Positions 53,404 to 63,007 of a stretch of 64,000 bases of DNA are shown here, piece after piece. Source of the DNA: Streptomyces sp. WZ.A104 (GTDB lineage: Bacteria; Actinomycetota; Actinomycetes; Streptomycetales; Streptomycetaceae); the NCBI RefSeq assembly GCF_002382885.1, contig NZ_NWVL01000001.1, forward strand, positions 62,001-126,000. Reading direction: 5' to 3'. The stretch's first letter is position 1. Every line of letters starts with the position of its first letter. The notes beneath the pieces were generated by a model that was not told where the DNA came from, did not search any database, and saw only the letters and a list, made by a program, of their open reading frames with translations. Position numbers and translations under genes: made by a program.

Positions 53404-54363
53404 TCAGAACGGCTTGGCTGAGGCTGCGCTCATGACGCTGGTCCGGAACCAGCTCACTGTCGCGGAGATACCTTCCTCAAGCGCCACCGGCGCCACCGTC
53501 GGGAAGAACGCCCGCAGGCGGCTGCTCTCCGCCTGGGAGTGCGGGACATCGCCAGTGCGGGCCGACACGTGCTGCCGGTGGACGACGCAGCCAGTTGCCG
53601 CCTCGATCTCCGAGATCAGGTCTAGGAGGGATATGCGGGTCCCAAAGGCCAGGTTCACGGGGCGAGGGTCCACGATGCGGCGGAGGAGGGCGTCGGTGAG
53701 GACGCGGCACACGGTGCCCACGTACGTGAAGTCGCGGGTCTGGGTGCCGTCGCCGTACACGGTCACGGGCTGGCCGGCGAGCGTGGCGCTGATCCACTTC
53801 GGGATGACCGCGGCGTAGGCGTGGTCGGCGCGCTGGCCGGGACCGTAGACGTTGAAGAAACGGAAGGGCAGCACCGGCAGGTCGAAACTGTGGTGGTAGG
53901 CGCCCAGGTACGCCTCCGTGGCGAGCTTGGTGACCGCGTACGGGCTCAGCGGGGCCGTGGTGAGGTCTTCGTGCTTCGGCAGGCGCGGGTTCGCGCCGTA
54001 GACCGAGGACGAGGAGGCGGCGATCACGTGCAGGCCGCCCGCGCGGCGTGCGGCTTCGAGGACCTGGAGGGTTCCGGTCGCGTTGGCGTGGTGGCTGGCC
54101 AAGGGATCTCGGACCGAGCGCGGTACGGAGGGCAGCGCGGCGAGGTGGACGACGGCGTCCGCGCCGCGGAACACCTGGTCCAGGAGGTCGGCGTTCTGGA
54201 TGTCGCCTTCGAAGAAGTCGATGCCGAGGCCGGCGATGTTGGCCTCGCGACTGGTGGAGAGGTTGTCGACCACCCGGACTTGGGAGATCTTGGGGTGGTC
54301 GGTCAGGGCTCGGGCGAGGTTGCTTCCAATGAAGCCGGCGCCACCGGTGATCACGATCTTCAC
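53404..54363 (-). CDS. NAD-dependent nucleotide-sugar epimerase/dehydratase
   Basis: A 319-residue extended short-chain dehydrogenase. TGGAGFIGSNLARAL binds NAD, VVHLAALPSVPRSVRDP and ASSSSVYG hold the catalytic serine, and SPYAVTKLATE is the Tyr-x3-Lys active site. NVYGPGQRADHAYAAVIP is typical of UDP-glucose/UDP-GlcNAc 4-epimerase relatives. It probably makes an epimerised UDP-sugar that the preceding dehydrogenase oxidises, or the reverse. The GTG start lies 12 bases after the stop of the upstream gene on the same strand, so the two form an operon. Confidence 0.9.
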   Translation of the reverse strand: MKIVITGGAGFIGSNLARALTDHPKISQVRVVDNLSTSREANIAGLGIDFFEGDIQNADLLDQVFRGADAVVHLAALPSVPRSVRDPLASHHANATGTLQVLEAARRAGGLHVIAASSSSVYGANPRLPKHEDLTTAPLSPYAVTKLATEAYLGAYHHSFDLPVLPFRFFNVYGPGQRADHAYAAVIPKWISATLAGQPVTVYGDGTQTRDFTYVGTVCRVLTDALLRRIVDPRPVNLAFGTRISLLDLISEIEAATGCVVHRQHVSARTGDVPHSQAESSRLRAFFPTVAPVALEEGISATVSWFRTSVMSAASAKPF

Positions 54364-54375
54364 GTGGGCTTCCCT

Positions 54376-55671
54376 TCAGAGAGAGTCGATGTGTTCGCCG
54401 ACGAGGCGACGGCGGCAGTCGAGGATGTAGGAGGCGTGCGCGGTGATCAGGGGGTAGTCGAAGGCGTCGTGGTCTGCGAGGAGGACGACGGCGTCGGCCG
54501 CCGCGAGGCCAGCGGGAGTGACGTCGACTCGCTTGAGGTTCGCCAGGCCGTCGGCGCGAGGGTGAGCGTCGTCGCTGACGTGGGGGTCGGCCGCCTGCAC
54601 CTCCGCGCCCATGCTGATGAGCAGCTCCGCGATCCGCGCCGCCGGCGTCTCGCGGGCGTCCCCGGTGTTGGCCTTGTACGCGAGGCCGAGCAGCAGCACT
54701 CGGGAGCCGTTGACCGACTTCTTGCGTTTGTTGAGCCCGTCGACCAGGCGCCGGACCACGTAGTCGGGCATGTGGTTGTTGACGTCGTTCGCGAGCTCGA
54801 CGAAGCGGAAATTGCGGCCCACGGTCCGCTGGACGCGCCAGGACAGGTAGGAGGGGTCTATGGGCAGGCAGTGGCCTCCCACTCCCGGCCCTGGGGTGAA
54901 GCGCATGAAGCCGAACGGCTTGGTGGAGGCCGCGTCGATGGCGGCCCAGACGTCGATGCCCAGCTCGTGCGCGAAGATCGCCAGCTCGTTGGCGAGCGCG
55001 ATGTTCACGTGCCGGAAGGTGTTCTCCAGCAGCTTCGTCAGCTCGGCTTCCTTGCAGCTGGCCACCGGGACGACCTTGTCGACGAGTGACGCGTAGAAGT
55101 GACGGATTGCTTCCTGGGACGCCGCATCGATCCCGGAGACGATCTTCGGGGTGTTCTCCAGTCTCCATCTCGGGTTGCCAGGGTCGATGCGCTCAGGGCT
55201 GTAGCCAAGGTGGAAGTCGGAGCCCGCCGTCAGGCCGGAAGTGTTTTCGAGGAGGGGGCCGAAGACTTCCTCCGTGGTGCCCGGGTACGTCGTGGATTCC
55301 AGGACGACGGTCGCCCCGCGAGTGAGGTGGTGGCCCAGCAGCAGCGCCGAGTCTTCGACATGGGACAGGTCCGGAGCTCCGTCGCGGAGCGGCGTGGGCA
55401 CCGTGACGACCGCTACGTCGAATCCCGCGCAGTCGGAGGGGTCGAGGGTGGGCCGGTAAGCGCCGGCAGCGAGGAGCGGTGCCAGACGCGAGTCGGTGAC
55501 GTCCTCGATGTAGGACTCTCCGAGCATGAGTCGCTTGACCCGCCCCGCGTCCACGTCGAAGCCAACGACCTGGTGCCCGGCCTCGGCGGCTCTCACCGCG
55601 AGCGGGAGCCCGACATACCCCTGTCCCACGACGGCGACGCGGAGCCGCTGGGTCTCACGCTTTTCGATCAT
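54376..55671 (-). CDS. Nucleotide-sugar dehydrogenase (UDP-GlcNAc/ManNAc type)
   Basis: A 431-residue dehydrogenase that oxidises a UDP-sugar at C6 to the uronic acid using two NAD. The Rossmann motif is VVGQGYVGLPLAVRAAEAG. The catalytic cysteine lies in GPGVGGHCLPIDPSYL, and LLLGLAYKANTGDARETPA is in the C-terminal domain. The pattern is nearer to WbpA/WecC (UDP-N-acetyl-sugar) than to UDP-glucose dehydrogenase. ATG 55671 has GAGGTGG 7 bases upstream. It begins the two-gene operon with the epimerase and is divergent from metG. Confidence 0.92.
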   Translation of the reverse strand: MIEKRETQRLRVAVVGQGYVGLPLAVRAAEAGHQVVGFDVDAGRVKRLMLGESYIEDVTDSRLAPLLAAGAYRPTLDPSDCAGFDVAVVTVPTPLRDGAPDLSHVEDSALLLGHHLTRGATVVLESTTYPGTTEEVFGPLLENTSGLTAGSDFHLGYSPERIDPGNPRWRLENTPKIVSGIDAASQEAIRHFYASLVDKVVPVASCKEAELTKLLENTFRHVNIALANELAIFAHELGIDVWAAIDAASTKPFGFMRFTPGPGVGGHCLPIDPSYLSWRVQRTVGRNFRFVELANDVNNHMPDYVVRRLVDGLNKRKKSVNGSRVLLLGLAYKANTGDARETPAARIAELLISMGAEVQAADPHVSDDAHPRADGLANLKRVDVTPAGLAAADAVVLLADHDAFDYPLITAHASYILDCRRRLVGEHIDSL

Positions 55672-56011
55672 GCTGTCCACCTCGTTGTGTAAGCGTGCGG
55701 ATGTGTACGGCGGGCGCGGCCCGTGGCGTGGCGGTGGCTCTAAGATGGGAAGCGCCTCGGCCGTACGAGACTCGCTTGGCCGCCTGTCTTGGACGGCCGA
55801 GTGCTTTTCGCGCTCCACCCAGGCCGGTCAGAAAACCTGTGGGATGGGGAAAGCACCGGTTCGATACGATGGCGGTGGCTTGTAGACCCGTTCCGTCACC
55901 GTGCGCGACAACAGCGTGCGATCGGAGTGATCGCATCGGCTGCAGCCTCCCGACTTGGGCCCGCCGTGGCACTGTCACCGGCGCCGTACGTACGAAATGG
56001 AGCATCCGAGG
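55672..56011. promoter_or_regulatory. Divergent region before the methionyl-tRNA synthetase gene
   Basis: A 340-bp gap holding promoters for metG and the sugar genes. I looked for a T-box leader (the AGGGTGGNACCGCG-type antiterminator) and did not see one. No gene is supported. Confidence 0.5.
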
Positions 56012-57733
56012 ATGGCTCGACACCTGGTCACCAGCGCGCTTCCCTACATCAACGGGATCAAGCACCTGGGCAACATGGTCGGGTCGATGCTTCCGGCGGA
56101 TGTGTACTCCCGGTACCTCCGCCAGCGCGGTCACGACGTCCTCTACATTTGCGCCACCGACGAGCACGGCACGCCGGCCGAGCTGGCCGCCAAGGAGGCC
56201 GGGCTCTCCGTCGCCGAGTTCTGCGCGCAGGCCCACGACGCCCAGAAGGCCGTATACGACGGCTTTGAGCTGGCCTTCGACTACTTCGGCCGGAGCTCCT
56301 CGCAGCAGACCCGCGAGATCACTCAGCATTTCGCGCGCAAGCTGAACGAAAACGGTTTCATCGAGGAGCGGGCAATCCGGCAGGTGTACTCGCCGGTCGA
56401 CGGCCGCTTCCTGCCGGACCGGTACGTCGAGGGCACCTGCCCGCACTGCGATTACGACAAGGCCCGCGGCGACCAGTGCGAGAACTGCACCCGCGTGCTC
56501 GACCCGACCGACCTGATCGACCCTCGCTCCGCGATCAGCGGCTCCACGGAGCTGGAGGTCCGAGAGACCAAGCACCTCTTCCTTCTGCAGTCCAAGCTCC
56601 AGCACGAGGTCGAGGCGTGGATCGACTCGGTGAGCGAGAAGTGGCCGCACCTGTCCTCGTCGATCGCCCGCAAGTGGCTGACCGAGGGCCTGCACGACCG
56701 CGCGATCACCCGCGACCTTGACTGGGGTGTGCCGGTCCCGGCCGACACCTGGCCGGAGCTCGCGGCTGAGGGCAAGGTGTTCTACGTCTGGTTCGACGCT
56801 CCGATCGCGTACATCGGCGCGACGAAGGAATGGGCGGACGCCGCCCGGGACGGCGAGACCCGCGACTGGAAGTCGTGGTGGTACGAGGCCGACGACGTCC
56901 GGTACACCGAGTTCATGGCGAAGGACAACGTCCCCTTCCACACCGTGATGTTCCCAGCCACTGAGCTGGGCGTCCGTGAGCCGTGGAAGATGGTCGACTT
57001 CGTCAAGGGCTTCAACTGGCTGACGTACTACGGCGGTAAGTTCTCCACCTCCCAGAAGCGCGGTGTCTTCACCGACGCGGCCCTGGAGATCCTCCCCGCC
57101 GATTACTGGCGCTACTTCCTGATCGCCAACGCCCCCGAGTCGGACGACTCGTCCTTCACCTGGGAGCACTTCACCGCCACGGTCAACAAGGACCTGGCCG
57201 ACACCCTCGGCAACTTCGTCAACCGAGTGCTGTCCTTCTCCCGGAAGCGGTTCGGCGACGAGGTCCCGGCCGGCCGCGCCGCCGGTGGTGCGGAGGCGAA
57301 GCTCGGCGAGGAGATCGCGCGTCTGCTGGCCGAGTACGAGGAGCACATGGAGGCGCTCCAGTTCCGTAAGGCCGCCGCAGCTCTGCGCGCCCTGTGGTCC
57401 GCGGGCAACTCCTACTTGGAGGAGAAGGCTCCCTGGCTGGAGATCAAGACCGATGCCGACGGTGCCGCGCTGACCCTGCGTACCGCGATGAACCTGATCC
57501 ACCTGTACGCGGTCGTCTCGGAGCCGTTCATCCCGGCCACGGCCGGTGCCATGCGCGGGGCTTTCGCCCTGGAGAACGACACCGCGACCTGGGTGACCGC
57601 CGAGCAGGCCAAGGCCCTGGACGCTGTCACGGCCGGCACCGCGTTCACCGTGCCGCCAGTGCTCTTCGCGAAGATCACGGAAGAGGACCTGGAGTCCTAC
57701 CGTGAGCGCTTCGGCGGTGCCCCGGACGCCTGA
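56012..57733 (+). CDS. metG: Methionyl-tRNA synthetase, probably a second copy
   Basis: A 573-residue class I synthetase charging tRNA with methionine. The HIGH-type motif is in [18 protein letters not shown], the zinc knuckle is [17 protein letters not shown], and the KMSKS-type motif reads [12 protein letters not shown], with Phe and Thr in place of Met and Lys. There is no C-terminal tRNA-binding extension. The neighbours are nucleotide-sugar and biosynthetic genes rather than housekeeping genes, so it may be an accessory copy: an inhibitor-insensitive enzyme or a supplier of methionyl-tRNA to a biosynthetic step. ATG 56012 has GGAG at 55999-56002; an in-frame ATG at 55997 is the alternative. 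Confidence 0.9.
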   Translation: MARHLVTSALPYINGIKHLGNMVGSMLPADVYSRYLRQRGHDVLYICATDEHGTPAELAAKEAGLSVAEFCAQAHDAQKAVYDGFELAFDYFGRSSSQQTREITQHFARKLNENGFIEERAIRQVYSPVDGRFLPDRYVEGTCPHCDYDKARGDQCENCTRVLDPTDLIDPRSAISGSTELEVRETKHLFLLQSKLQHEVEAWIDSVSEKWPHLSSSIARKWLTEGLHDRAITRDLDWGVPVPADTWPELAAEGKVFYVWFDAPIAYIGATKEWADAARDGETRDWKSWWYEADDVRYTEFMAKDNVPFHTVMFPATELGVREPWKMVDFVKGFNWLTYYGGKFSTSQKRGVFTDAALEILPADYWRYFLIANAPESDDSSFTWEHFTATVNKDLADTLGNFVNRVLSFSRKRFGDEVPAGRAAGGAEAKLGEEIARLLAEYEEHMEALQFRKAAAALRALWSAGNSYLEEKAPWLEIKTDADGAALTLRTAMNLIHLYAVVSEPFIPATAGAMRGAFALENDTATWVTAEQAKALDAVTAGTAFTVPPVLFAKITEEDLESYRERFGGAPDA

Positions 57734-57765
57734 CCGTGTCCCCCGAGCCCGTACCGTCCCTTCTC

Positions 57766-58404
57766 TCATCGGGCGGTACGGGGGTCGAGATGGCTGGGCA
57801 GGCTCGCGGGAGGCACGTTCATCAGTCGGATGTCGGACGCCGTGTCGTCCGCCTCGACCCACGTGAGACCGGCTGACCCAGGGACGTGCTGGAGGTAGCG
57901 CTCGAAGCCGTTCCCCGTCAGCCACAGCAGCAGGCATGCGATGCCCCCACCATGCCCGACGAGGACGGTCGTCCGATGTGGCCCGGTGTGGACCTGGTTC
58001 CACAGGTCCACATAGCGGGCTTGCACGTCCTCCGATGACTCGCCGCCTGGCGTGCGGAACTGGTGGATGGGCACGCCATGGCGTGCTGCCTCAGAGGCGG
58101 CGAGCTCCCTGGGCCGACCACCGAGGTGGCCACTGTTCTTGGCGGCGAGGCGTTCATCCACGAGTACGTTGGTCGGCCTGAGCAATGCGGCCAGCAGCGT
58201 CGCCGATTCGCGGCAGCGGGACATCGGGCTCACGAGCATCTGGTTCACGGTGATCCCGGTTCCGGCGAGGCCGGCGCCGACTGCGCGGATGTCATTCCTG
58301 CCGCGCTCGCTGAGCCTCCCACCGACAGCCTGGCCCTGGTGAATGCCCTGCAGGTTCTCCTCGGTCTCGCCGTGCTTGATCAGGTAGATGTGCTTGGTGC
58401 GCAT
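57766..58404 (-). CDS. Histidine phosphatase-family protein with KHG motif
   Basis: A 212-residue protein of the phosphoglycerate mutase-like superfamily. The N-terminal motif reads IYLIKHGETEENLQG, where the usual Arg of RHG is Lys; the acidic GGESSEDVQARY and the second histidine in VLVGHGGGIACLLLW are intact. The Arg normally helps bind phosphate, so activity may be changed. ATG 58404 is the start. It is the last gene of the minus-strand operon starting at 63678 and is convergent with metG. Substrate is unknown; a sugar phosphate fits the setting. Confidence 0.88.
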   Translation of the reverse strand: MRTKHIYLIKHGETEENLQGIHQGQAVGGRLSERGRNDIRAVGAGLAGTGITVNQMLVSPMSRCRESATLLAALLRPTNVLVDERLAAKNSGHLGGRPRELAASEAARHGVPIHQFRTPGGESSEDVQARYVDLWNQVHTGPHRTTVLVGHGGGIACLLLWLTGNGFERYLQHVPGSAGLTWVEADDTASDIRLMNVPPASLPSHLDPRTAR

Positions 58405-58427
58405 GGCGTGGTGTCCCCTTTCTCGGA

Positions 58428-58982
58428 TCAGTCCCAGTCGCGGACGTCGACACAAGCGGAGACCGCGGCAGCGACCTGGTCGTGTTCGGCACGGCTCATG
58501 GCGGGGAAACGGTCGTGGTGCCACTCGATGTAGAGGACCGAGATCAGGTTGATGGTCCCGTCGTCCAGCAGCTTGGTGAGCACGGGGTACTCGGCACCTT
58601 CGATGTCCATCTTCACGACGACGTGATCGCCGGGACTGACCGTCCGCCGGAGCCAGGCGCTGAAGTCGATGGCGGGCACCGGGACCGGCGAGCTGTAGTC
58701 GATCTGCTGGTCGTACATCGGCGGCACGCGCTTGCCCGGCATCACGGTGGAGCTTTCGTGGTGGCCGAGGAAGAGGTCGATCGTGCCGTCATGGGTCCAC
58801 ACCGCGCTCGGGGAGATCTCGATACGGGCCGAGTCCTGGGCCTGTTCGACGTGTCGGCGGATGGAAGGGATCAGCTCCGCGTTCGGCTCGAAGGCGTAGA
58901 AGTCGTGATCCGGAAGCTCGTGCATGAAGCGGTTCAGCACGACTCCGAGGTTGGTGCCGCAGTCGATGAAGATTTTGCGCAT
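58428..58982 (-). CDS. FkbM-family methyltransferase
   Basis: A 184-residue SAM methyltransferase of the FkbM group: IFIDCGTNLGVVLNRFM is motif I, FYAFEPNAELIPSIRRHV the next strand, and VVVKMDIEGAEYPVLTKLL the hallmark FkbM motif. Such enzymes O-methylate sugars and metabolites. The ATG at 58982 lies inside the end of the preceding membrane-protein gene: the two frames overlap by 49 bases. It is 23 bases before the phosphatase gene, so they share an operon. Confidence 0.9.
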   Translation of the reverse strand: MRKIFIDCGTNLGVVLNRFMHELPDHDFYAFEPNAELIPSIRRHVEQAQDSARIEISPSAVWTHDGTIDLFLGHHESSTVMPGKRVPPMYDQQIDYSSPVPVPAIDFSAWLRRTVSPGDHVVVKMDIEGAEYPVLTKLLDDGTINLISVLYIEWHHDRFPAMSRAEHDQVAAAVSACVDVRDWD

Positions 58983-60526
58983 GAGGGGCTCCCGTGGTCG
59001 GGTTTCGGGGGTTCGAGGTCGATTTCGTGTAGGACGTCGTGGGCGAGCAGGACGAAGTCGCCGGTCGCGGGGCGGTAGCAGCGCTCCTCGTACCGGATGG
59101 TGATGCGGCGGACGGCTTCGTCGCCGCGGTAGGGAGGAAGGTCGCCCCACCGGTAGAGCTGGCCGCCGGGCGCTTTGAGCCAGCGCAGTGTCCTGGGCAA
59201 CGGACCTTTCGGCACCCCGCTGTTGAGGCGGCTGAACATCGTGGTCAGGAAGTCGACGTGCTCGTTCGCTAGCTGCTCGTCCTTCTGCACGCGGCCATAG
59301 GTCTCCTTAAGGCTCCGCAGCCGGTCCGGATCCCCGTCCGCGTGGACGATCAGGTCGCGAAGCCGCCGGTCCCAGACGATGCCGAGGTGGTCGTGGAGGA
59401 CCGGTTCGCTCGTCAGGAAGTAGCCCAGGACGCGACCGAACTCCCGCTCGTACGGGCACATGAAGCCGTTGTAGAGACCCTGCTGTTCGCCGGACGCGGT
59501 CTCCACCTGCCAGTGGACACGGGCTGTGAAAGGGGAGTCCCACCACCCCAGGTGCCAGGGCTGCCACAGCAGGTCGGCGGCGCTGAGCACGAGCACCGCA
59601 AGTGCCAGCAGCGCGGCTGGCCAGCCGAAGGCCGTGTCGTACTCCGCAGCGGGGAGAAACCCGACGGTGATCGCGAGAGCGATGTTGGTGCCGATGTTCT
59701 CCCAGAAGAGGATGCCGGAGGCGAGAGCGACGGCGAGGTTGAAGAGGGCCGTTCCCGCGAGTACCGCGACCAGAAGGCGGCGGTCGAGGAAGGCGATTAG
59801 CCCGGCCGCCTCGATCGCCATCGCGAGGATATTGACGGGGCGATCAAAGCCGCGTGCACGGCGCAGTACGCGGGACACGGTCTCGGGGCGCAGGAAGCGT
59901 GCCCAGCCCCAGGAGTATGCCGAAGCGATGAGGTAGTGGGTGCGGTTGTGCCAGGTCCATGACCAGGGTCGCGGCCCGAGTTGGGCCTTGCTCCAGGCCG
60001 GCTTTACGTAGTGGGAGAGCGAGACGCAGCCGAGCACGAGCAGGAGGGCCGGCGACGAGCCCGAAGTCTCGCAGAGCGTCGCCACGACGAACCAGGCGAG
60101 GTATGCCTTGAGCAGCCGCAACGGCATCATCGCGTGGTGCTTCCAGCCTCGGAGCTTGCCGCAGTACACCCCCATCCAAGCCAGGAGAGCCGGAGGCCAG
60201 AAGCACGAAACGGCACCCAGCACCAGAAGCAGCTGCTTGTCCAGGCGCTGCGGTCCGATCGGTTCCGTTACGTCGTAGTCGCTCGTCACGCCCTGCCAGG
60301 TGAGCACCGTGATCACGAACAGGGCGAACCACCGGATCGGTCCGGGATCGGGCGATGGCAGGAGGATGAGCAGTACGGCGGGTGCCATGCTCGTGACGAG
60401 TATCAACGGGGTAGGGCGGCGCGCGATGGTCCGTACAGTCGGCGAGATCGTGAAGCGGTAGCAGGCCACCACAGCGGTGACGGTCACGATGGTGTGCAGG
60501 TACGCGGCGAGCGGTGGCGTTCCCAT
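58934..60526 (-). CDS. Multipass membrane protein with large C-terminal domain
   Basis: A 530-residue protein with about nine to eleven predicted membrane spans in the first 330 residues, for example YLHTIVTVTAVVACYRFTI, LILVTSMAPAVLLILL and LLVAVLAGTALFNLAVALASG, and a soluble C-terminal part of about 200 residues (HWQVETASGEQQGLYNGFMCPYEREFG). It is somewhat like HTTM/vitamin K-carboxylase-type membrane proteins, but I cannot assign it firmly. It overlaps fkbM by 49 bases, giving it an unusual Ser/Ala-rich tail. In a cluster with glycosyl and methyl transferases, a membrane-bound modifying step is likely. Confidence 0.7.
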   Translation of the reverse strand: MGTPPLAAYLHTIVTVTAVVACYRFTISPTVRTIARRPTPLILVTSMAPAVLLILLPSPDPGPIRWFALFVITVLTWQGVTSDYDVTEPIGPQRLDKQLLLVLGAVSCFWPPALLAWMGVYCGKLRGWKHHAMMPLRLLKAYLAWFVVATLCETSGSSPALLLVLGCVSLSHYVKPAWSKAQLGPRPWSWTWHNRTHYLIASAYSWGWARFLRPETVSRVLRRARGFDRPVNILAMAIEAAGLIAFLDRRLLVAVLAGTALFNLAVALASGILFWENIGTNIALAITVGFLPAAEYDTAFGWPAALLALAVLVLSAADLLWQPWHLGWWDSPFTARVHWQVETASGEQQGLYNGFMCPYEREFGRVLGYFLTSEPVLHDHLGIVWDRRLRDLIVHADGDPDRLRSLKETYGRVQKDEQLANEHVDFLTTMFSRLNSGVPKGPLPRTLRWLKAPGGQLYRWGDLPPYRGDEAVRRITIRYEERCYRPATGDFVLLAHDVLHEIDLEPPKPDHGSPSCAKSSSTAAPTSESC

Positions 60527-60533
60527 GGCGCGC

Positions 60534-61676
60534 CTACCGTGTGGTTGGGGCGAAGATCGGAGAACCGGCTGTGGGCAGGCTCTCCAGGTAGGCGGCGATC
60601 CGCTCCCGGGGGTCGACCGCGAGGTGCTCGTCCCGGTGGCGTACGACGTTGGCGCGGAGCTCTCGATTTCGGTTGAGGAAGTCGAGCACCGCTCCGCCGT
60701 CGATGCGGGGCACCGATGTGCCCAGTTCCGCCTCGTGGACGACCTTGGCGCACCAGTGTTGGTCGTACGTGGGCAGCGGGATCAGATGGACCGGTTTGCC
60801 GAGGACGAAGGCTTCGCTGATGAGGTTGAAGCCGGCGTTGGAGAAGACAGCCTCGGACCGCGCCATGTCCCTGATGAACGCCTCGCGGTCGAAGGTACGA
60901 ATTTCGATCTTGCCGTCGGCGTACTGGCGCAGTTTGCCGATCTCCGTCGGCTGCACGTAGATCCGTAGGGCGCGGTCCGGGACGTACTGGCGGAAGACGG
61001 CGGTCAGCGTTCGGACGGACTCTTCCGGTCCGTGGTCGAAGTAGCGCGAGAAGTAGGCCGTGGCGAGGGGTTCGGTGGCGACCGGCGTGGAACGCACCGA
61101 GTTGGGAATGACCGGGGCGATGAACTCCAGCCGTCGGTCGTCCGCCTTCAGGGGGACGTACGAGCAGATGAACGACCGGTCGACGTGCGGCGCGAAGTAG
61201 CGGAGGCGTTGTTCGTCAGCGGTCCTGGCATATCGGCCGACGGTCGGGAGGTCGAGGTGTCGGTATTTGCTCTGCTGGTCGACGGAGATCAGCGGTCTGC
61301 CGAAGTGATACGCGAGGCGGGGAGTGTTGGGCTCGTAGTCGGTGATGAACACGTCGGGGACGCCGGTCTCGCGAACGATTCGGCGCAGGCGCATGTGCCT
61401 GGCGAGGCCGGTGGGGGCCTGCCAGATGTTGGCGCGTATCGCGTCGCTCGCGTATATGCGGTCGGCGCGGGCGAGGAGCGTCGGCATCCAGCCGTCCCAC
61501 GCGGGGAAGCCGAGGTCTCGGAAGTACTCCACGCGGGCGCTGCCGTTGGTGACGATGCGCACCTCATGCCCGCGGTCGCGGAGGTACTGGGCGATCACGC
61601 TCTGTCTGACCGAGTGGCCCATACCGATGCCGTTGACGCCAATGATCACATTGAGCGGCCGTACGTTTCCAGACAC
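60534..61676 (-). CDS. GT-B glycosyltransferase, MurG-like
   Basis: A 380-residue glycosyltransferase. The N-terminal VIIGVNGIGMGHSVRQSVIAQ is the glycine-rich start of MurG/UGT-type GT-B enzymes, and MARSEAVFSNAGFNLISEAFVLGKPVHLIPLP is the donor-sugar binding part of the second domain. It should move a sugar from a UDP-donor, perhaps the one made by the epimerase/dehydrogenase pair nearby. The GTG at 61676 follows GAAGGGAT; ATG further upstream is an alternative. It is 7 bases before the membrane protein gene in the operon. Confidence 0.85.
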   Translation of the reverse strand: MSGNVRPLNVIIGVNGIGMGHSVRQSVIAQYLRDRGHEVRIVTNGSARVEYFRDLGFPAWDGWMPTLLARADRIYASDAIRANIWQAPTGLARHMRLRRIVRETGVPDVFITDYEPNTPRLAYHFGRPLISVDQQSKYRHLDLPTVGRYARTADEQRLRYFAPHVDRSFICSYVPLKADDRRLEFIAPVIPNSVRSTPVATEPLATAYFSRYFDHGPEESVRTLTAVFRQYVPDRALRIYVQPTEIGKLRQYADGKIEIRTFDREAFIRDMARSEAVFSNAGFNLISEAFVLGKPVHLIPLPTYDQHWCAKVVHEAELGTSVPRIDGGAVLDFLNRNRELRANVVRHRDEHLAVDPRERIAAYLESLPTAGSPIFAPTTR

Positions 61677-61690
61677 GACGATCCCTTCGG

Positions 61691-63007
61691 TCAGGAGAGA
61701 CGGGTGAAGACGTTGCGGGTGATGGCCGCGACCTGTGGGTCGGTGGCCAGAAGGCGGGCCCAGTCGGTCGTGGCGGCGGTGAAGACCGTGCCGTTCGCCG
61801 TGTAGAGGCCGAGGGTCGCTGCCCGACGGCTGTCCATCGCCTCCCGAGCCGCGAAATTCCAATCGCCGGGCAGCGGCGCGATGCCGAGGATCTCGAAGTT
61901 CTTCGGAGTTCCATCTCGGCCTGTCGGGCGCGGTCGGCCGAACGCGTCGAGTTCGTACGCCGCCCCGTCGCATTCGTAGCCGACCAGCGCCCCGTTGCGG
62001 CCGACGACGTCGCCCGTCTGCAGGCCCGTGCCGGAGAAGAGCCAGTGTTCCGCTTCCGTGACGGTGAACCCGAGGGGAGTACGCGGGCCGTCCCAGTGGC
62101 CACCACCGTTTCGGTAGCTCACGCCGAGAAGGGAGTTCTCGGGCTCCGATTCCCACCAGTGATCGGGGCAGCCGTACGAGCTGTCCGGATCCGTCTCCGC
62201 GGAGGCTCCGGGCGGGAACTTGTCGCAGCGCAGCCCGGCTCCGTCCCGGGCCACGTGTACTCGCCACCAGCAGCTATTGGCACCGAAGTTGGCGATATTG
62301 CCCCCGCCGTCCCGGAACGCGGTGACGTTTTGGCGGATCTCGGCGCTCCAGTACTCGTCGTGACCGGCGGCGACTAGGAGGCGGTATCCGTCATGAAGGT
62401 GCTGGCCTTCATGAAGGTCCAGGTCGGTGCAGTAGTCACTCTCGATCCCGTTCCCTTCCATCCACGTGATGAAGGGGGCGTCCCAGTGGGCGAACGTCTG
62501 CCGCGGCGAGGTGGTGTCGTACGGGTCGGGCAGCCCCTTGACGGGGCCGCCCACACCGCCTCCGGGTCGGAGCATCGTGACCTGGGCGGAGCTGTAGAGA
62601 CTGCCTCCGCCCGCTGTGTTGTAGGCGTGGTAGGTGAAGGTCGGAATCTTGAAGAGGACCCTGCGGCCAGAGGGCGCGGAGGGTGTGACCACGAAGAGAA
62701 TCCGCGCCTCACGGGAGTCCATCGGCGGTATGCCCGATGCCGGCTCCGGGCTCAGCGTCGCGATGTAGACCCCGGACCTCCACTCGGGAGGTACGGGGAA
62801 CTCGTAGGCGGGCCACCGCCAGTCCGCGTCGAACGTGCCGGGCTCGGTGGTGCCGCCGGGCCACTCGACGTGGCCCGCGTGACGGGGCGTCGCGCCCCAG
62901 CGGTAGAAGTCGACGTGGAAGCGCGGGACCGAAGCGGAGATGTGCAGCCGGAGCACTTCGCCGGCGCGGACGCTCGGTCGGGCCGGGTAGCCGCTCATGC
63001 TCGTCAT
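61691..63007 (-). CDS. N,N-dimethylformamidase beta subunit-like protein
   Basis: A 438-residue protein similar to the C-terminal part of the large subunit of N,N-dimethylformamidase: FKIPTFTYHAYNTAGGGSLYSS, WMEGNGIESDYCTDLDLHEG, LLVAAGHDEYWSAEIRQNV, GANSCWWRVHV and LGVSYRNGGGHWD. The fold is glutamine-amidotransferase-like with an N-terminal beta domain. The classical subunit is longer (around 760 residues), and no small subunit gene is nearby. It may hydrolyse or form an amide in the pathway. The ATG at 63007 overlaps the stop of the preceding methyltransferase gene (ATGA). Confidence 0.85.
   Translation of the reverse strand: MTSMSGYPARPSVRAGEVLRLHISASVPRFHVDFYRWGATPRHAGHVEWPGGTTEPGTFDADWRWPAYEFPVPPEWRSGVYIATLSPEPASGIPPMDSREARILFVVTPSAPSGRRVLFKIPTFTYHAYNTAGGGSLYSSAQVTMLRPGGGVGGPVKGLPDPYDTTSPRQTFAHWDAPFITWMEGNGIESDYCTDLDLHEGQHLHDGYRLLVAAGHDEYWSAEIRQNVTAFRDGGGNIANFGANSCWWRVHVARDGAGLRCDKFPPGASAETDPDSSYGCPDHWWESEPENSLLGVSYRNGGGHWDGPRTPLGFTVTEAEHWLFSGTGLQTGDVVGRNGALVGYECDGAAYELDAFGRPRPTGRDGTPKNFEILGIAPLPGDWNFAAREAMDSRRAATLGLYTANGTVFTAATTDWARLLATDPQVAAITRNVFTRLS

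Noticed and set aside
55672..56011. T-box riboswitch before metG
   Set aside because: The conserved T-box antiterminator sequence was not found.
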